A stretch of 13,191 nt of DNA from Verrucomicrobia bacterium UBA1727. Its GTDB lineage: Bacteria; Verrucomicrobiota; Kiritimatiellia; RFP12; UBA1067. The stretch lies in contig DCIL01000083.1 in assembly GCA_002315875.1 (NCBI GenBank), positions 1 to 13,191 of the forward strand, read 5' to 3'. The translations under genes were made by a program, and so were the position numbers. The notes under the pieces were generated by a model. That model was not told where the DNA came from and did not search any database. It saw only the letters and a program-made list of their open reading frames with translations. This document shows, piece by piece, positions 7,951-13,191 of this stretch (position 1 is its first letter; each line of letters starts with the position of its first letter).

Positions 7951-7978
7951 CAGTCTCTCCTATTATCATGAGGGACTG
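7951..7978 (-). promoter_or_regulatory. Imperfect inverted repeat in the 5' leader around the ribosome binding site
   Basis: On the minus strand CAGTCCCTC and GAGAGACTG form 9-base arms (one mismatch) around a 10-base A/T-rich loop. It lies between the -10 box and the ATG at 7943. The right arm holds part of AGGAG, the best Shine-Dalgarno candidate, so folding could lower translation. It could also be an operator. The function is inferred. Confidence 0.3.
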
Positions 7979-7980
7979 AC

Positions 7981-8009
7981 ATTATAACATTTACACCCGA
8001 TTCGGTAAA
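7981..8009 (-). promoter_or_regulatory. Sigma-70-type promoter for the secreted nuclease-like gene
   Basis: On the minus strand TTTACC (8004-8009) is followed by exactly 17 nt and then a perfect TATAAT (7981-7986). The start ATG lies 37 nt further on. It sits in the 73-nt gap after the leucine-rich-repeat pseudogene and probably drives the three genes down to 3491. Confidence 0.6.
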
Positions 8010-8016
8010 CCGCCAA

Positions 8017-9237
8017 TCAAGGCAAGTTTTTGCTGAGCTCAACGGTGACCTTGAAGAAATTGTAGTTCGAGGCCGTTCCAGGCGCAACAACGGACCAGTC
8101 ACCTCCATAAAGCGAGGAGCGTCCGTAGACCGTATACTTACGCTTCGCCGTTTCAGCTGCCGAAAGCACGGGCGAATAGGAAATTACCGGAGCGTTGTCG
8201 ACAATCTCGATCTTTGCCGTAAAGACATCGTCCACCTTCGTCGGATCCGTTCCCGCGACATAGTCCTGCCAAACCACGAGATTCTCTCCCGTCGGCCCCT
8301 TCTTCCCCGTCGGTTTCAGAAGCGAAGCCGCGAAGTCGGACCCGAACTTCTCCTTGTACTGCGGAAACTGCTGCGTCCAGGTCTCGGGAACGGCGACCGC
8401 ACCGCCCTTGATCTCGGTAATGACCGTCACGAAACCCGCCGCGGGCGCGGATGGTCCACCATCCTCGGCCACCGTCTCGTGTGCCTGCAGATAGCCGTAG
8501 TCAGTTGGCCACTTGTCGGGCACACCGGTCTCATATGGAGAGATCCAGCCACGGGTGTTGCGGTTGATGTGGATCCGGCACCTCTCATATTAGCCGTACT
8601 GACGGAAGATGCTCTCGCCTAAAATTGACTTCGGCGCCGAGCCAGTTGTGGCCGCGAGGCGCGGAAGCCGCGGCGCATTACCTGCGAAGTAGACGTCCTT
8701 CAGCTCGACGCAACCCTGAAAGCAACCAGTCCCCAGCCGCGAAAGTGTCTTCGGAAAGCGGAGCTCCGTCAGCGCGACGCAATTTGAGAACGCCGAATCA
8801 CCGATCGCGGAGGTTCCCTCTTCGAAAACTACATTCGTCAAACTCCAGCAATCGACGAACGCGCGTGCTCCGACCTCGCGTACCGTCGCTGGAATCTTCA
8901 CGCTCTTGATGCTGTTGCACTCGATGAATGCCGCTTCGTTGATCTTCCGGACAGGCAGACCGTCAATATAGGCGGGGATAACGAGATCGCCGGCATAGTT
9001 CCCCGCAACGGCCTGATAGGTCTTCGGAAACGAAATTCCGAGAACGACGTAGCTTGCATTGGCCTCACCGGTCCGCCCCGGCTCAACAACCTTCATGTAG
9101 TTGACCGGCGGATCATCCGACGCATCGGCGATATAGGGATAAACCTCGTACGGCGGATTGTTGATTCCCGCCGCCGTCAACGACATGAATGCGAGTCCGA
9201 CGTATGTGATAGCGTACTTCAGAATGTGCCTAACCAT
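8017..9237 (-). pseudogene. BspA-type leucine-rich-repeat secreted protein, interrupted by an in-frame TAA
   Basis: One reading frame of 407 codons runs from the ATG at 9237 to the TGA at 8017, broken only by TAA at 8590-8592 (codon 216). The first half has a signal peptide (hydrophobic 5-22, then TAAG) and three or more LRR_5/BspA-type repeats, seen as AFIECNSIKSVKIPATV, AFVDCWSLTNVVF, AFSNCVALTELRFP and CFQGCVELKDVYFAG. After the stop the same frame reads YERCRIHINRNTRGW, the usual cap after such repeats. It then runs into VWQDYVAGTDPTKVDD and a Tyr/Trp/Phe-rich end (SNYNFFKVTVELS). The downstream half has no good ribosome binding site: its GTG at 8523 has no Shine-Dalgarno, so separate translation is unlikely. 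BspA repeats usually act in adhesion or surface binding. AAAGGG lies 5 nt before the ATG. The lesion could be a true nonsense mutation or a sequencing/assembly error; either way it is one substitution from intact. Confidence 0.8.
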
Positions 9238-9249
9238 ATAAGCCCTTTA

Positions 9250-9318
9250 TCACTCAAAGCCACCTTGTGGAAGGAGTTTCGGCGAAATCGTGCAGGATAT
9301 CCCAACTTTCATCATTTC
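9250..9318 (-). pseudogene. Patatin gene scar: both ends joined, everything between deleted
   Basis: 9298-9318 is identical to the 5' end of the larger patatin remnant (11394-11414, 21 nt). 9260-9304 is identical to its 3' end (10967-11011, 45 nt). The two matches overlap by 7 nt (TGGGATA on the minus strand), which marks a microhomology junction. What remains is a 21-codon frame from ATG 9315 to TGA 9250, beginning MMKVGI and then out of frame with the original C-terminus. A good GGGAGAAAGG precedes the ATG, and the stop is 12 nt before the leucine-rich-repeat gene's ATG, so the scar might still be translated as a leader. The length of 59 matching bp with no mismatch implies a recent event. 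Confidence 0.75.
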
Positions 9319-9349
9319 AACCTTTCTCCCAATCTACACAACCCAGTTG

Positions 9350-10789
9350 CTACAAACCGAGTAACTTCTGAAATGGAATGATTGCAGAGAAGTATCCGTC
9401 TGCCGCCACAACCGGCGACACCTCGCCGAAATGAACCAGCGCGACGAACATCGACATACCCTCCCTCCGCCTAATCGCAGACACCTTAGCTTCCATCTCC
9501 TCAATGATGTCGCGTCGAACCTCCCTTTTGCGCTTGACCTCGACAAGGCAGAGCGCCTTTCTTGTTTGAATCAGCAGATCCACCTGACATCCCTTCCGTC
9601 CACGTGCCGCCTGCGACCCTTTCCGATAGAACGGCGCCGCCGAGGTGATCACACTTCCCTTCAAGTGTAGATAGGGAACCAGCTCATGGTAGTTATTCAC
9701 CACAAGATTCTCAAATGCAAGACCCATGACCGAATCGATGTTCTCCAGCGCATCCAATCCAACGAATTCATACTCGTCGCGGTCGATGACATCCTTCAGC
9801 GGTTCGACGAACTTCAGATAAAACCTGCAATAGTTATCGCTCAGCCGATAACGATTTTCACGCAGTTCCTCACCCGTCTCCGGATTCTTTCCCTTGTCTG
9901 ACATAGCGAATCCAGCTTCGACCAGGCGCTCCATCGCAGCCGATACGCGGCCTCCCTTCTCGATCTTCAGCTGACGAGCGACTTCCGCCGCCGTCTGAGG
10001 TCCGTCCACAAGACATCTCAGGCACTTCGCCGTAAACGCCGGTTGCCGAGTAATGACATCATTGAACATCTCGTCAAAGTCATTTCGCAGGACGCCATCG
10101 TGCGTAAAAGCCATGCGACGAATGTTCTCCCGAGCGGAAAGGCGAGGATCTACCTCCTCGAGATATCGCGGAACGCCGCCTGTCACGGACAGGATATCGA
10201 CGATTTCATTCAAGCTGACGCGGTCGATCTCACGCCCCCAAAACTTCACGCATTCCTTAAGCGGCAATTCCCTGACGACAAGATCACAGGAGCGTCTACC
10301 GACAAACGCAGGGCTGTCAACAATCTGCTCCCTGATCCAGCTCGACACACTTCCACAAAGGACCAAGATAAGGCGATCATGTTTCTTCCACATGTTGTCC
10401 CAGGCGATCTTTAGCGTGTCGGCAAAAAGCTCGTCATAATGACCCATCCAGGAAATCTCATCTAGAAGAACAACCGTCAGTTGATCGTCCTCAATCTCTC
10501 GATCCAGGCGCCTGAATGCGGAGAGCCAGTTGTCTGGAATCGATGACTCGGCCTCGGTCTGAAGCGCAAGCTGCTCGGAAAAAGTCCTCAGTTCAGCTTC
10601 ATTCGTAGTATGCATGGACGGGCGCAAACCCTCGATTTTAATGAAACGTGCACCGTTATTCGCTGCAAAATGCTCAATCAACGTCGATTTCCCAATTCGA
10701 CGACGGCCCCTGCAAGTCACCAAAGAAGCAACACGCTTGCCAATCAACGCATCCAGTTTCTGTAACACATCTTCTCTGCCGAAAAACAT
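9350..10789 (-). CDS. AAA-type ATPase (ATPase_2 / DUF234 family) with C-terminal PD-(D/E)XK-like nuclease domain
   Basis: This 479-residue protein belongs to the STAND-like/MNS 'archaeal ATPase' group. FFGREDVLQKL opens the family. Walker A is GRRRIGKST (28-36) and Walker B is VVLLDE (106-111). A sensor-like VLCGSVSSW follows, then SVTGGVPRYL near 201-210, characteristic of these ATPases. A winged-helix region lies about 252-297 (TAAEVARQLKIEKGGRVSAAMERL by eye). The C-terminal domain has VDLLIQ (D404) and VEVKRKR (E417, K419), the D...ExK signature of DUF234 nuclease-like domains. The ATG at 10789 is preferred because AAGGAG lies 5 nt upstream; a GTG at 10795 would sit inside that site. Its own promoter is at 10821-10849. 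Cellular roles of this family are poorly known, and defence or mobile-element links are often suspected. It is flanked by two patatin relics and an AbiE pair, which fits an accessory island. The family call is firm; the function is unknown. Confidence 0.88.
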   Translation of the reverse strand: MFFGREDVLQKLDALIGKRVASLVTCRGRRRIGKSTLIEHFAANNGARFIKIEGLRPSMHTTNEAELRTFSEQLALQTEAESSIPDNWLSAFRRLDREIEDDQLTVVLLDEISWMGHYDELFADTLKIAWDNMWKKHDRLILVLCGSVSSWIREQIVDSPAFVGRRSCDLVVRELPLKECVKFWGREIDRVSLNEIVDILSVTGGVPRYLEEVDPRLSARENIRRMAFTHDGVLRNDFDEMFNDVITRQPAFTAKCLRCLVDGPQTAAEVARQLKIEKGGRVSAAMERLVEAGFAMSDKGKNPETGEELRENRYRLSDNYCRFYLKFVEPLKDVIDRDEYEFVGLDALENIDSVMGLAFENLVVNNYHELVPYLHLKGSVITSAAPFYRKGSQAARGRKGCQVDLLIQTRKALCLVEVKRKREVRRDIIEEMEAKVSAIRRREGMSMFVALVHFGEVSPVVAADGYFSAIIPFQKLLGL

Positions 10790-10794
10790 AGGCA

Positions 10795-10800
10795 CTCCTT
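10795..10800 (-). promoter_or_regulatory. Ribosome binding site that sets the ATPase start
   Basis: AAGGAG on the minus strand lies 5 nt before ATG 10789. The alternative GTG at 10795 would begin with the last G of this site and so cannot use it. Confidence 0.75.
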
Positions 10801-10820
10801 ACTTAATCATAATGCACGAT

Positions 10821-10849
10821 ATTTTAGCATATTCACTCCTGTAATTCAA
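10821..10849 (-). promoter_or_regulatory. Promoter of the ATPase gene
   Basis: On the minus strand TTGAAT (10844-10849), a 17-nt spacer and TAAAAT (10821-10826) lie 31 nt upstream of the ATG. TGC precedes the -10, giving a TGn extension. A perfect inverted repeat starts 6 nt upstream of the -35. Confidence 0.55.
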
Positions 10850-10855
10850 CAGCAA

Positions 10856-10892
10856 ATAGCCCCTAATTGGTTTTGAGCAGATTAGGGGCTAT
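10856..10892. terminator. Perfect 12-bp-arm hairpin between patatin relic and ATPase promoter (terminator or operator)
   Basis: ATAGCCCCTAAT (10856-10867) and ATTAGGGGCTAT (10881-10892) are exact reverse complements around a 13-nt loop. On the minus strand the stem is followed by TTTGCTGTT, a poor U-run, so termination of AbiE/patatin transcription is possible but weak. Its place just upstream of the ATPase -35 also fits an operator. ATTAGGGG occurs again at 10937-10943. Confidence 0.45.
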
Positions 10893-10926
10893 CGCTGCAT
10901 CATCGCGCTATTAGCACCTAACATGC

Positions 10927-10938
10927 AATTTGCAAATT
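10927..10938. repeat. Perfect 12-bp palindrome AATTTGCAAATT
   Basis: The 12-mer is its own reverse complement. CCTAA and TTAGG arms flank it a few bases out, so it could extend as an interrupted palindrome. It lies 22 nt beyond the stop of the patatin relic. It could be a protein-binding site; no function is shown. Confidence 0.4.
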
Positions 10939-10960
10939 AGGGGACTTGCTTTCGCCGCTT

Positions 10961-11411
10961 TTATAACCACCTTGTGGAAGGAGTTTCGGCGAAATCGTGC
11001 AGGATATCCCAGCGGGACATCGCATACTCGCAACCAAGCGTTACCAATTGCTCGGCCTTGTGAAAGTCGAGAAGCTTGATATCGCGTACGGACGGGGCAA
11101 GGGTCAACTCTGCATCGTCATCGAGACCTTCATGGCGCTGAGCCACTTTCATGACCACTCTGAGCGTTTCATCGATAACTGAGAACACGTTCATTTCACC
11201 GAAGCCCTTTACATGCTCATCTACATTCGGATTGTTGATGTCGACGGCGATCACCTTTTCAGCACCCAGCTGCCGACAAACCGGAAGCGGAAGCGGATCC
11301 ACCAATCCGCCATCGACCAGGATGCGGCCTCCGCGCGATTGCCTTCAGTATTCCCAGATGCGCGAATCCCCGCGCACCACCTCCACCCAGCGCTATCCCA
11401 ACTTTCATCAT
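10961..11411 (-). pseudogene. Patatin-like phospholipase (RssA-type) with internal deletion and frameshift
   Basis: From the ATG ATG at 11411 the frame reads MMKVGIALGGGARGFAHLGI and then LKAI. This is the classic patatin N-terminus with the GGGARG oxyanion-hole motif. The next bases switch, within about AATCGCGCGGAGG, to a different frame reading SRGGRILVDGGLVDPLPLPV and then VCRQLGAEKVIAVDIN, the C-terminal part with the catalytic Asp in DGG. It continues to a TAA at 10961. In intact relatives these parts are separated by roughly 140-150 residues that carry the GxSxG nucleophile, so the relic cannot be an active acyl hydrolase. In the N-terminal frame it stops after 49 residues. An AGGGG upstream and a 57-nt gap after AbiEii suggest it was once co-transcribed with that pair. 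Its ends recur as a smaller scar at 9260-9318. Family identity is secure; the deletion size is estimated from memory of the family. Confidence 0.85.
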
Positions 11412-11468
11412 TTCTTAGATCCCCTATATCCTAAACCTTCATCCTTTTACACCAACACGCGGGCATCC

Positions 11469-12296
11469 TCATACCGCCTCAATATGTCGCATAAGTTCAT
11501 TCACCCATTCGACAGCCTCGGCGGCGGTCGGCACGACGTCGCCGTTGTCGAGAAGGTTGTTCCACGCCAGCGCATAGAGATCATCCCATGAGGGCAACGC
11601 CGTCACAACCGCAGGCCACGGTTGCCGCCGCCGATAGTCGAAGAGGCGCTGGCAGACGGATTTCACCTCAGCATAATCGACATGTGATCGGTTGCAAATG
11701 AGCTGTAGATCGATGAGGTCGTGCGCCCGTTCGCTTCCCGGTTCGGAAACGGCATGTAGCTTCTGCGCGATCTGGTAGGCCAGCTTCATTACCGGCAGCG
11801 GCTTGGGCCGCGGAAAAGAGAGCTTCTCAAACACCTCGGCAAGGTCGGCGGGGAGCACAGTCTCAAACTCGTCAGCGTCGCCGATCTCATTGTGCCCTAT
11901 CTCGATGCGGATCGTCTGCCACGGACGTCCGCAGTAGTTCAGCTTGATGTCGTAGGGCATCATCACATAGACACTCGGCACACCTGCCGGTTGCGGCGGC
12001 TCGACGGGGACGATCTTGCCGGTAAAGCCACTCCAGCCCTGCGCCAGCGCCGCGTTCAGTTGCGCAAGGTACAAATTGAGTTCCATCACGCGCGCCGTAT
12101 CGATATCCCGCGTGTAGCGCGATCCGTAACGACCGTATCGAAACAACAGCGAACTGCCGCCTTTCACCACGCCGTCCGGCAGCATCTGAGCGACAATGAC
12201 ATTGGCCATTGCCCGAGAGAGACGCACGGGATCCTGTCCGGCGGACAATGTCCCTATGGCCTTGATCAAATTAACACATGTAAGCGGTCGCTTCAT
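11469..12296 (-). CDS. abiEii: AbiEii-type nucleotidyltransferase toxin (type IV toxin-antitoxin)
   Basis: This 275-residue protein belongs to the AbiEii/AbiGii nucleotidyltransferase toxins, which in studied members modify tRNA or use nucleotides to stop growth, with roles in phage abortive infection or element maintenance. The active-site motif is KGGSSLLFRYG (45-55) followed by SRYTRDIDT (59-67), with catalytic D64 and D66. The second conserved block is KLAYQIAQKLHA (171-182) with Lys179, then RAHDLIDLQL (190-199). The common form of the motif has R.S.DIDF, so T62 is a mild variant. Length is normal for the family. Its ATG overlaps the antitoxin stop (ATGA, 12293-12296), the usual AbiE arrangement, and translation is likely coupled. 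No lesion is seen in the active site, so the toxin should be functional. Confidence 0.88.
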   Translation of the reverse strand: MKRPLTCVNLIKAIGTLSAGQDPVRLSRAMANVIVAQMLPDGVVKGGSSLLFRYGRYGSRYTRDIDTARVMELNLYLAQLNAALAQGWSGFTGKIVPVEPPQPAGVPSVYVMMPYDIKLNYCGRPWQTIRIEIGHNEIGDADEFETVLPADLAEVFEKLSFPRPKPLPVMKLAYQIAQKLHAVSEPGSERAHDLIDLQLICNRSHVDYAEVKSVCQRLFDYRRRQPWPAVVTALPSWDDLYALAWNNLLDNGDVVPTAAEAVEWVNELMRHIEAV

Positions 12297-12823
12297 ATGG
12301 AGAACTCTTTCCTCAATGAATCATACTCAAAGACATCCAACAAACCCCGCGTCCCAGCTTCTCGCACCGCCGTAACGAGACGTTCCGTCAGTATCTTGCC
12401 ACGCAACTGACGGATGACCTCTGCCAACTTCTGACAGGGAATTCCGTTGAAGTTGTCCTCAGACATTTCCGCCGTCGCTTTTTCGGTTTCAATCCAGCCC
12501 GGCAGTTCCTTACGAAGCCGACGGCGGACGGCGACATGCACATGGGCAGGATTGACCAATGCCAAGTTGTGCATCGCCAAAACGCTCTCGCCACAGATCA
12601 TCGCCGTCTCGCCGACCAGCGCAGCAGCTTCAGCATAGGTGTCGTACTCCGTCGGCAAATAGTGGGTGATCCGATAAACACCACGTCCGCGTTTTTCAAT
12701 ACGTCCGCTCTTGACCCACTCCAGCACATCCTTCAAGTGGATGCCAAGTGTATCAATCGTCTTGGCCGTCACCAATCCGTAATTGGAAACGGCTACCTCA
12801 CATAGCTCGTCGTACTTTGTCAT
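12293..12823 (-). CDS. abiEi: AbiEi-type antitoxin / transcriptional regulator
   Basis: This 176-residue protein matches AbiEi antitoxins, which counter AbiEii without a stable complex in the best studied case and repress their own promoter. The N-terminal winged helix spans about residues 1-52 (TAKTIDTLGIHLKDVLEWVK, then GRIEKRGRGVYRI). The second domain has ALVGETAMICGESVLAMHNL (67-86), NPAHVHVAVRRRLRK and a C-terminal helical end. It precedes the toxin with a 4-bp overlap. A TATAAT box lies about 38 nt upstream of the ATG. The Shine-Dalgarno is weak (AGGT about 11 nt upstream). The call is strong from order and sequence together. Confidence 0.87.
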   Translation of the reverse strand: MTKYDELCEVAVSNYGLVTAKTIDTLGIHLKDVLEWVKSGRIEKRGRGVYRITHYLPTEYDTYAEAAALVGETAMICGESVLAMHNLALVNPAHVHVAVRRRLRKELPGWIETEKATAEMSEDNFNGIPCQKLAEVIRQLRGKILTERLVTAVREAGTRGLLDVFEYDSLRKEFSI

Positions 12824-12861
12824 GCCATTTACTTACCTATTTAGGGTATCTTTTGGCTGAT

Positions 12862-12890
12862 ATTATACCATAAACGGCTCTTTCCAGCAA
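12862..12890 (-). promoter_or_regulatory. Promoter of the abiEi-abiEii pair
   Basis: On the minus strand a perfect TATAAT (12862-12867) is preceded by TGG (extended -10). A modest -35, TTGCTG (12885-12890), lies at 17-nt spacing. The ATG is 38 nt downstream. AbiEi proteins usually bind repeats near here; ACCCTAAATAGGT (12834-12848 region) is only a weak palindrome candidate. Confidence 0.6.
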
Positions 12891-12897
12891 TGGCGTT

Positions 12898-12911
12898 TGT
12901 CAATTCATTAC
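12898..12911. repeat. 14-bp direct repeat, copy 1
   Basis: TGTCAATTCATTAC is identical to 13112-13125, 214 bp away. It includes TTGACA on the minus strand, a consensus -35, but with no -10 at proper distance (TATAAT is 30 nt on). Confidence 0.5.
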
Positions 12912-13111
12912 CTTTTAGGGGAATGTTTTGTCATATCGACAATTACACGTAGCATCACCCTACAAGAGATTTTGTGATTGATGCCTTGGCATCAGACAGC
13001 CAACCGCGCGGCGCTTCTGGGAAGCCCTCGTCGCACCTGCGAGTCCGACTTTCACTATTCCAACACATCGCCCACGACACTGCCCGCGTTTTACCTATGC
13101 CACCCATGACC

Positions 13112-13125
13112 TGTCAATTCATTAC
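13112..13125. repeat. 14-bp direct repeat, copy 2
   Basis: Identical to 12898-12911. The flanks differ. No inverted ends border the segment between the copies, so it does not look like a target-site duplication of a known element. Confidence 0.5.
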
Positions 13126-13145
13126 TTATTAACCCGACTTTCCAT

Positions 13146-13170
13146 GTTCGACCTTCAGTCGAACTTTTTT
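13146..13170 (+). terminator. Weak hairpin plus T6 (possible plus-strand terminator)
   Basis: GTTCGA and TCGAAC form 6-bp arms around a 7-nt loop, followed at once by TTTTTT. The stem has only three G/C pairs, and no plus-strand gene is seen before it. It could also lie inside a plus-strand coding start at 13144. Confidence 0.25.
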
Positions 13171-13191
13171 CGCAACGATAATCCTATCGGA

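Larger units (their letters stand above)
12824..13191. other. Gene-poor stretch upstream of the AbiE pair
   Basis: About 370 bp with no convincing coding region. It holds the AbiE promoter (12862-12890), a 14-bp direct repeat, a short inverted repeat (12979-12994, TGATGCC-TT-GGCATCA) and a weak plus-strand hairpin-plus-T6 (13146-13170). At the right edge two fragments stay open: a plus frame from ATG 13144 reading MFDLQSNFFRNDNPIG with no ribosome site, and a minus frame ending in TAA at 13129. Neither can be judged without more sequence. Confidence 0.5.

Noticed and set aside
8017..8523. Separate 168-residue gene starting at GTG 8523.
   Set aside because: It is in the same frame as the upstream repeat protein, has no Shine-Dalgarno, and the 22 codons between it and the TAA read as normal protein. 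It is better explained as the second half of one broken gene.
10856..10943. CRISPR-like repeats in the ATTAGGGG-containing spacer.
   Set aside because: Copies are only 8 bp, irregularly spaced and in both orientations, with no spacer units.
9260..11414. Composite transposon with the two patatin-derived repeats as ends around the ATPase gene.
   Set aside because: The repeats are in direct orientation, are explained as ends of a gene, and no transposase, inverted ends or target duplication are seen.
12979..12994. TGATGCC-TT-GGCATCA inverted repeat as a terminator.
   Set aside because: The loop of 2 nt is too short, and no T-run follows on either strand.
12960..13055. Minus-strand frame from GTG 13055 that begins M-K-V-G-L-A like a patatin start, possibly a third patatin scar.
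   Set aside because: Only six residues resemble the family, the DNA does not match the other two relics, there is no good ribosome site, and the rest of the 31-codon frame is unlike any patatin.

Overview
The window looks like chromosomal DNA of a GC-rich Gram-negative bacterium. The best guess is a gut or rumen Kiritimatiellae-type Verrucomicrobiota or a close relative. This rests on small secreted lipoproteins with ~17-residue leaders, a BspA-like leucine-rich-repeat surface protein whose C-terminal module ('VWQDYVAGTDPT' followed by a Trp/aromatic-rich tail) I associate with Verrucomicrobiota secreted proteins, a long group II phosphofructokinase, and a secreted TIM-barrel-like glycosidase candidate. 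The taxonomy is inference, not proof. Every convincing gene is on the minus strand, so transcription runs right to left and the order below follows decreasing coordinate.

Right part (about 13191-9250), accessory: about 370 bp without a convincing gene carries a 14-bp direct repeat and a good promoter. It leads into an AbiEi/AbiEii (type IV toxin-antitoxin) pair overlapping by 4 bp. Next comes an internally deleted patatin-like phospholipase pseudogene that keeps its first ~24 codons and its C-terminal part but has lost the region for the GxSxG nucleophile. A 165-bp spacer with a perfect 12-bp-arm hairpin and a promoter leads to an AAA/ATPase_2 protein with a C-terminal DUF234-type nuclease-like domain. 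After it lies a 59-bp scar holding only the two ends of the same patatin gene, joined at a 7-bp microhomology.

Middle part (9237-8017): a BspA-type leucine-rich-repeat secreted protein is interrupted by one in-frame TAA. The reading frame continues downstream into the expected C-terminal module, so it is a recent pseudogene or a base error.

Left part (7943-1), core-like and tightly packed. A promoter at 8009-7981 drives a likely three-gene unit: a secreted protein with an S1/P1-nuclease/phospholipase-C-like metal-ligand pattern that starts at a predicted mature N-terminal Trp, a group II 6-phosphofructokinase with an ATP-type signature, and a YbdG-like mechanosensitive channel. A second promoter, whose -10 box overlaps the channel gene's stop codon, drives two probably paralogous lipoproteins, a large secreted glycosidase-like protein, and folK. 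folK overlaps its predecessor by 4 bp and runs off the left edge.

No complete undescribed system is proven here. The observations most worth a second look are the paired deletion derivatives of one patatin gene flanking the ATPase gene, the in-frame stop in the repeat protein, and the two-part secreted metalloenzyme-like protein.
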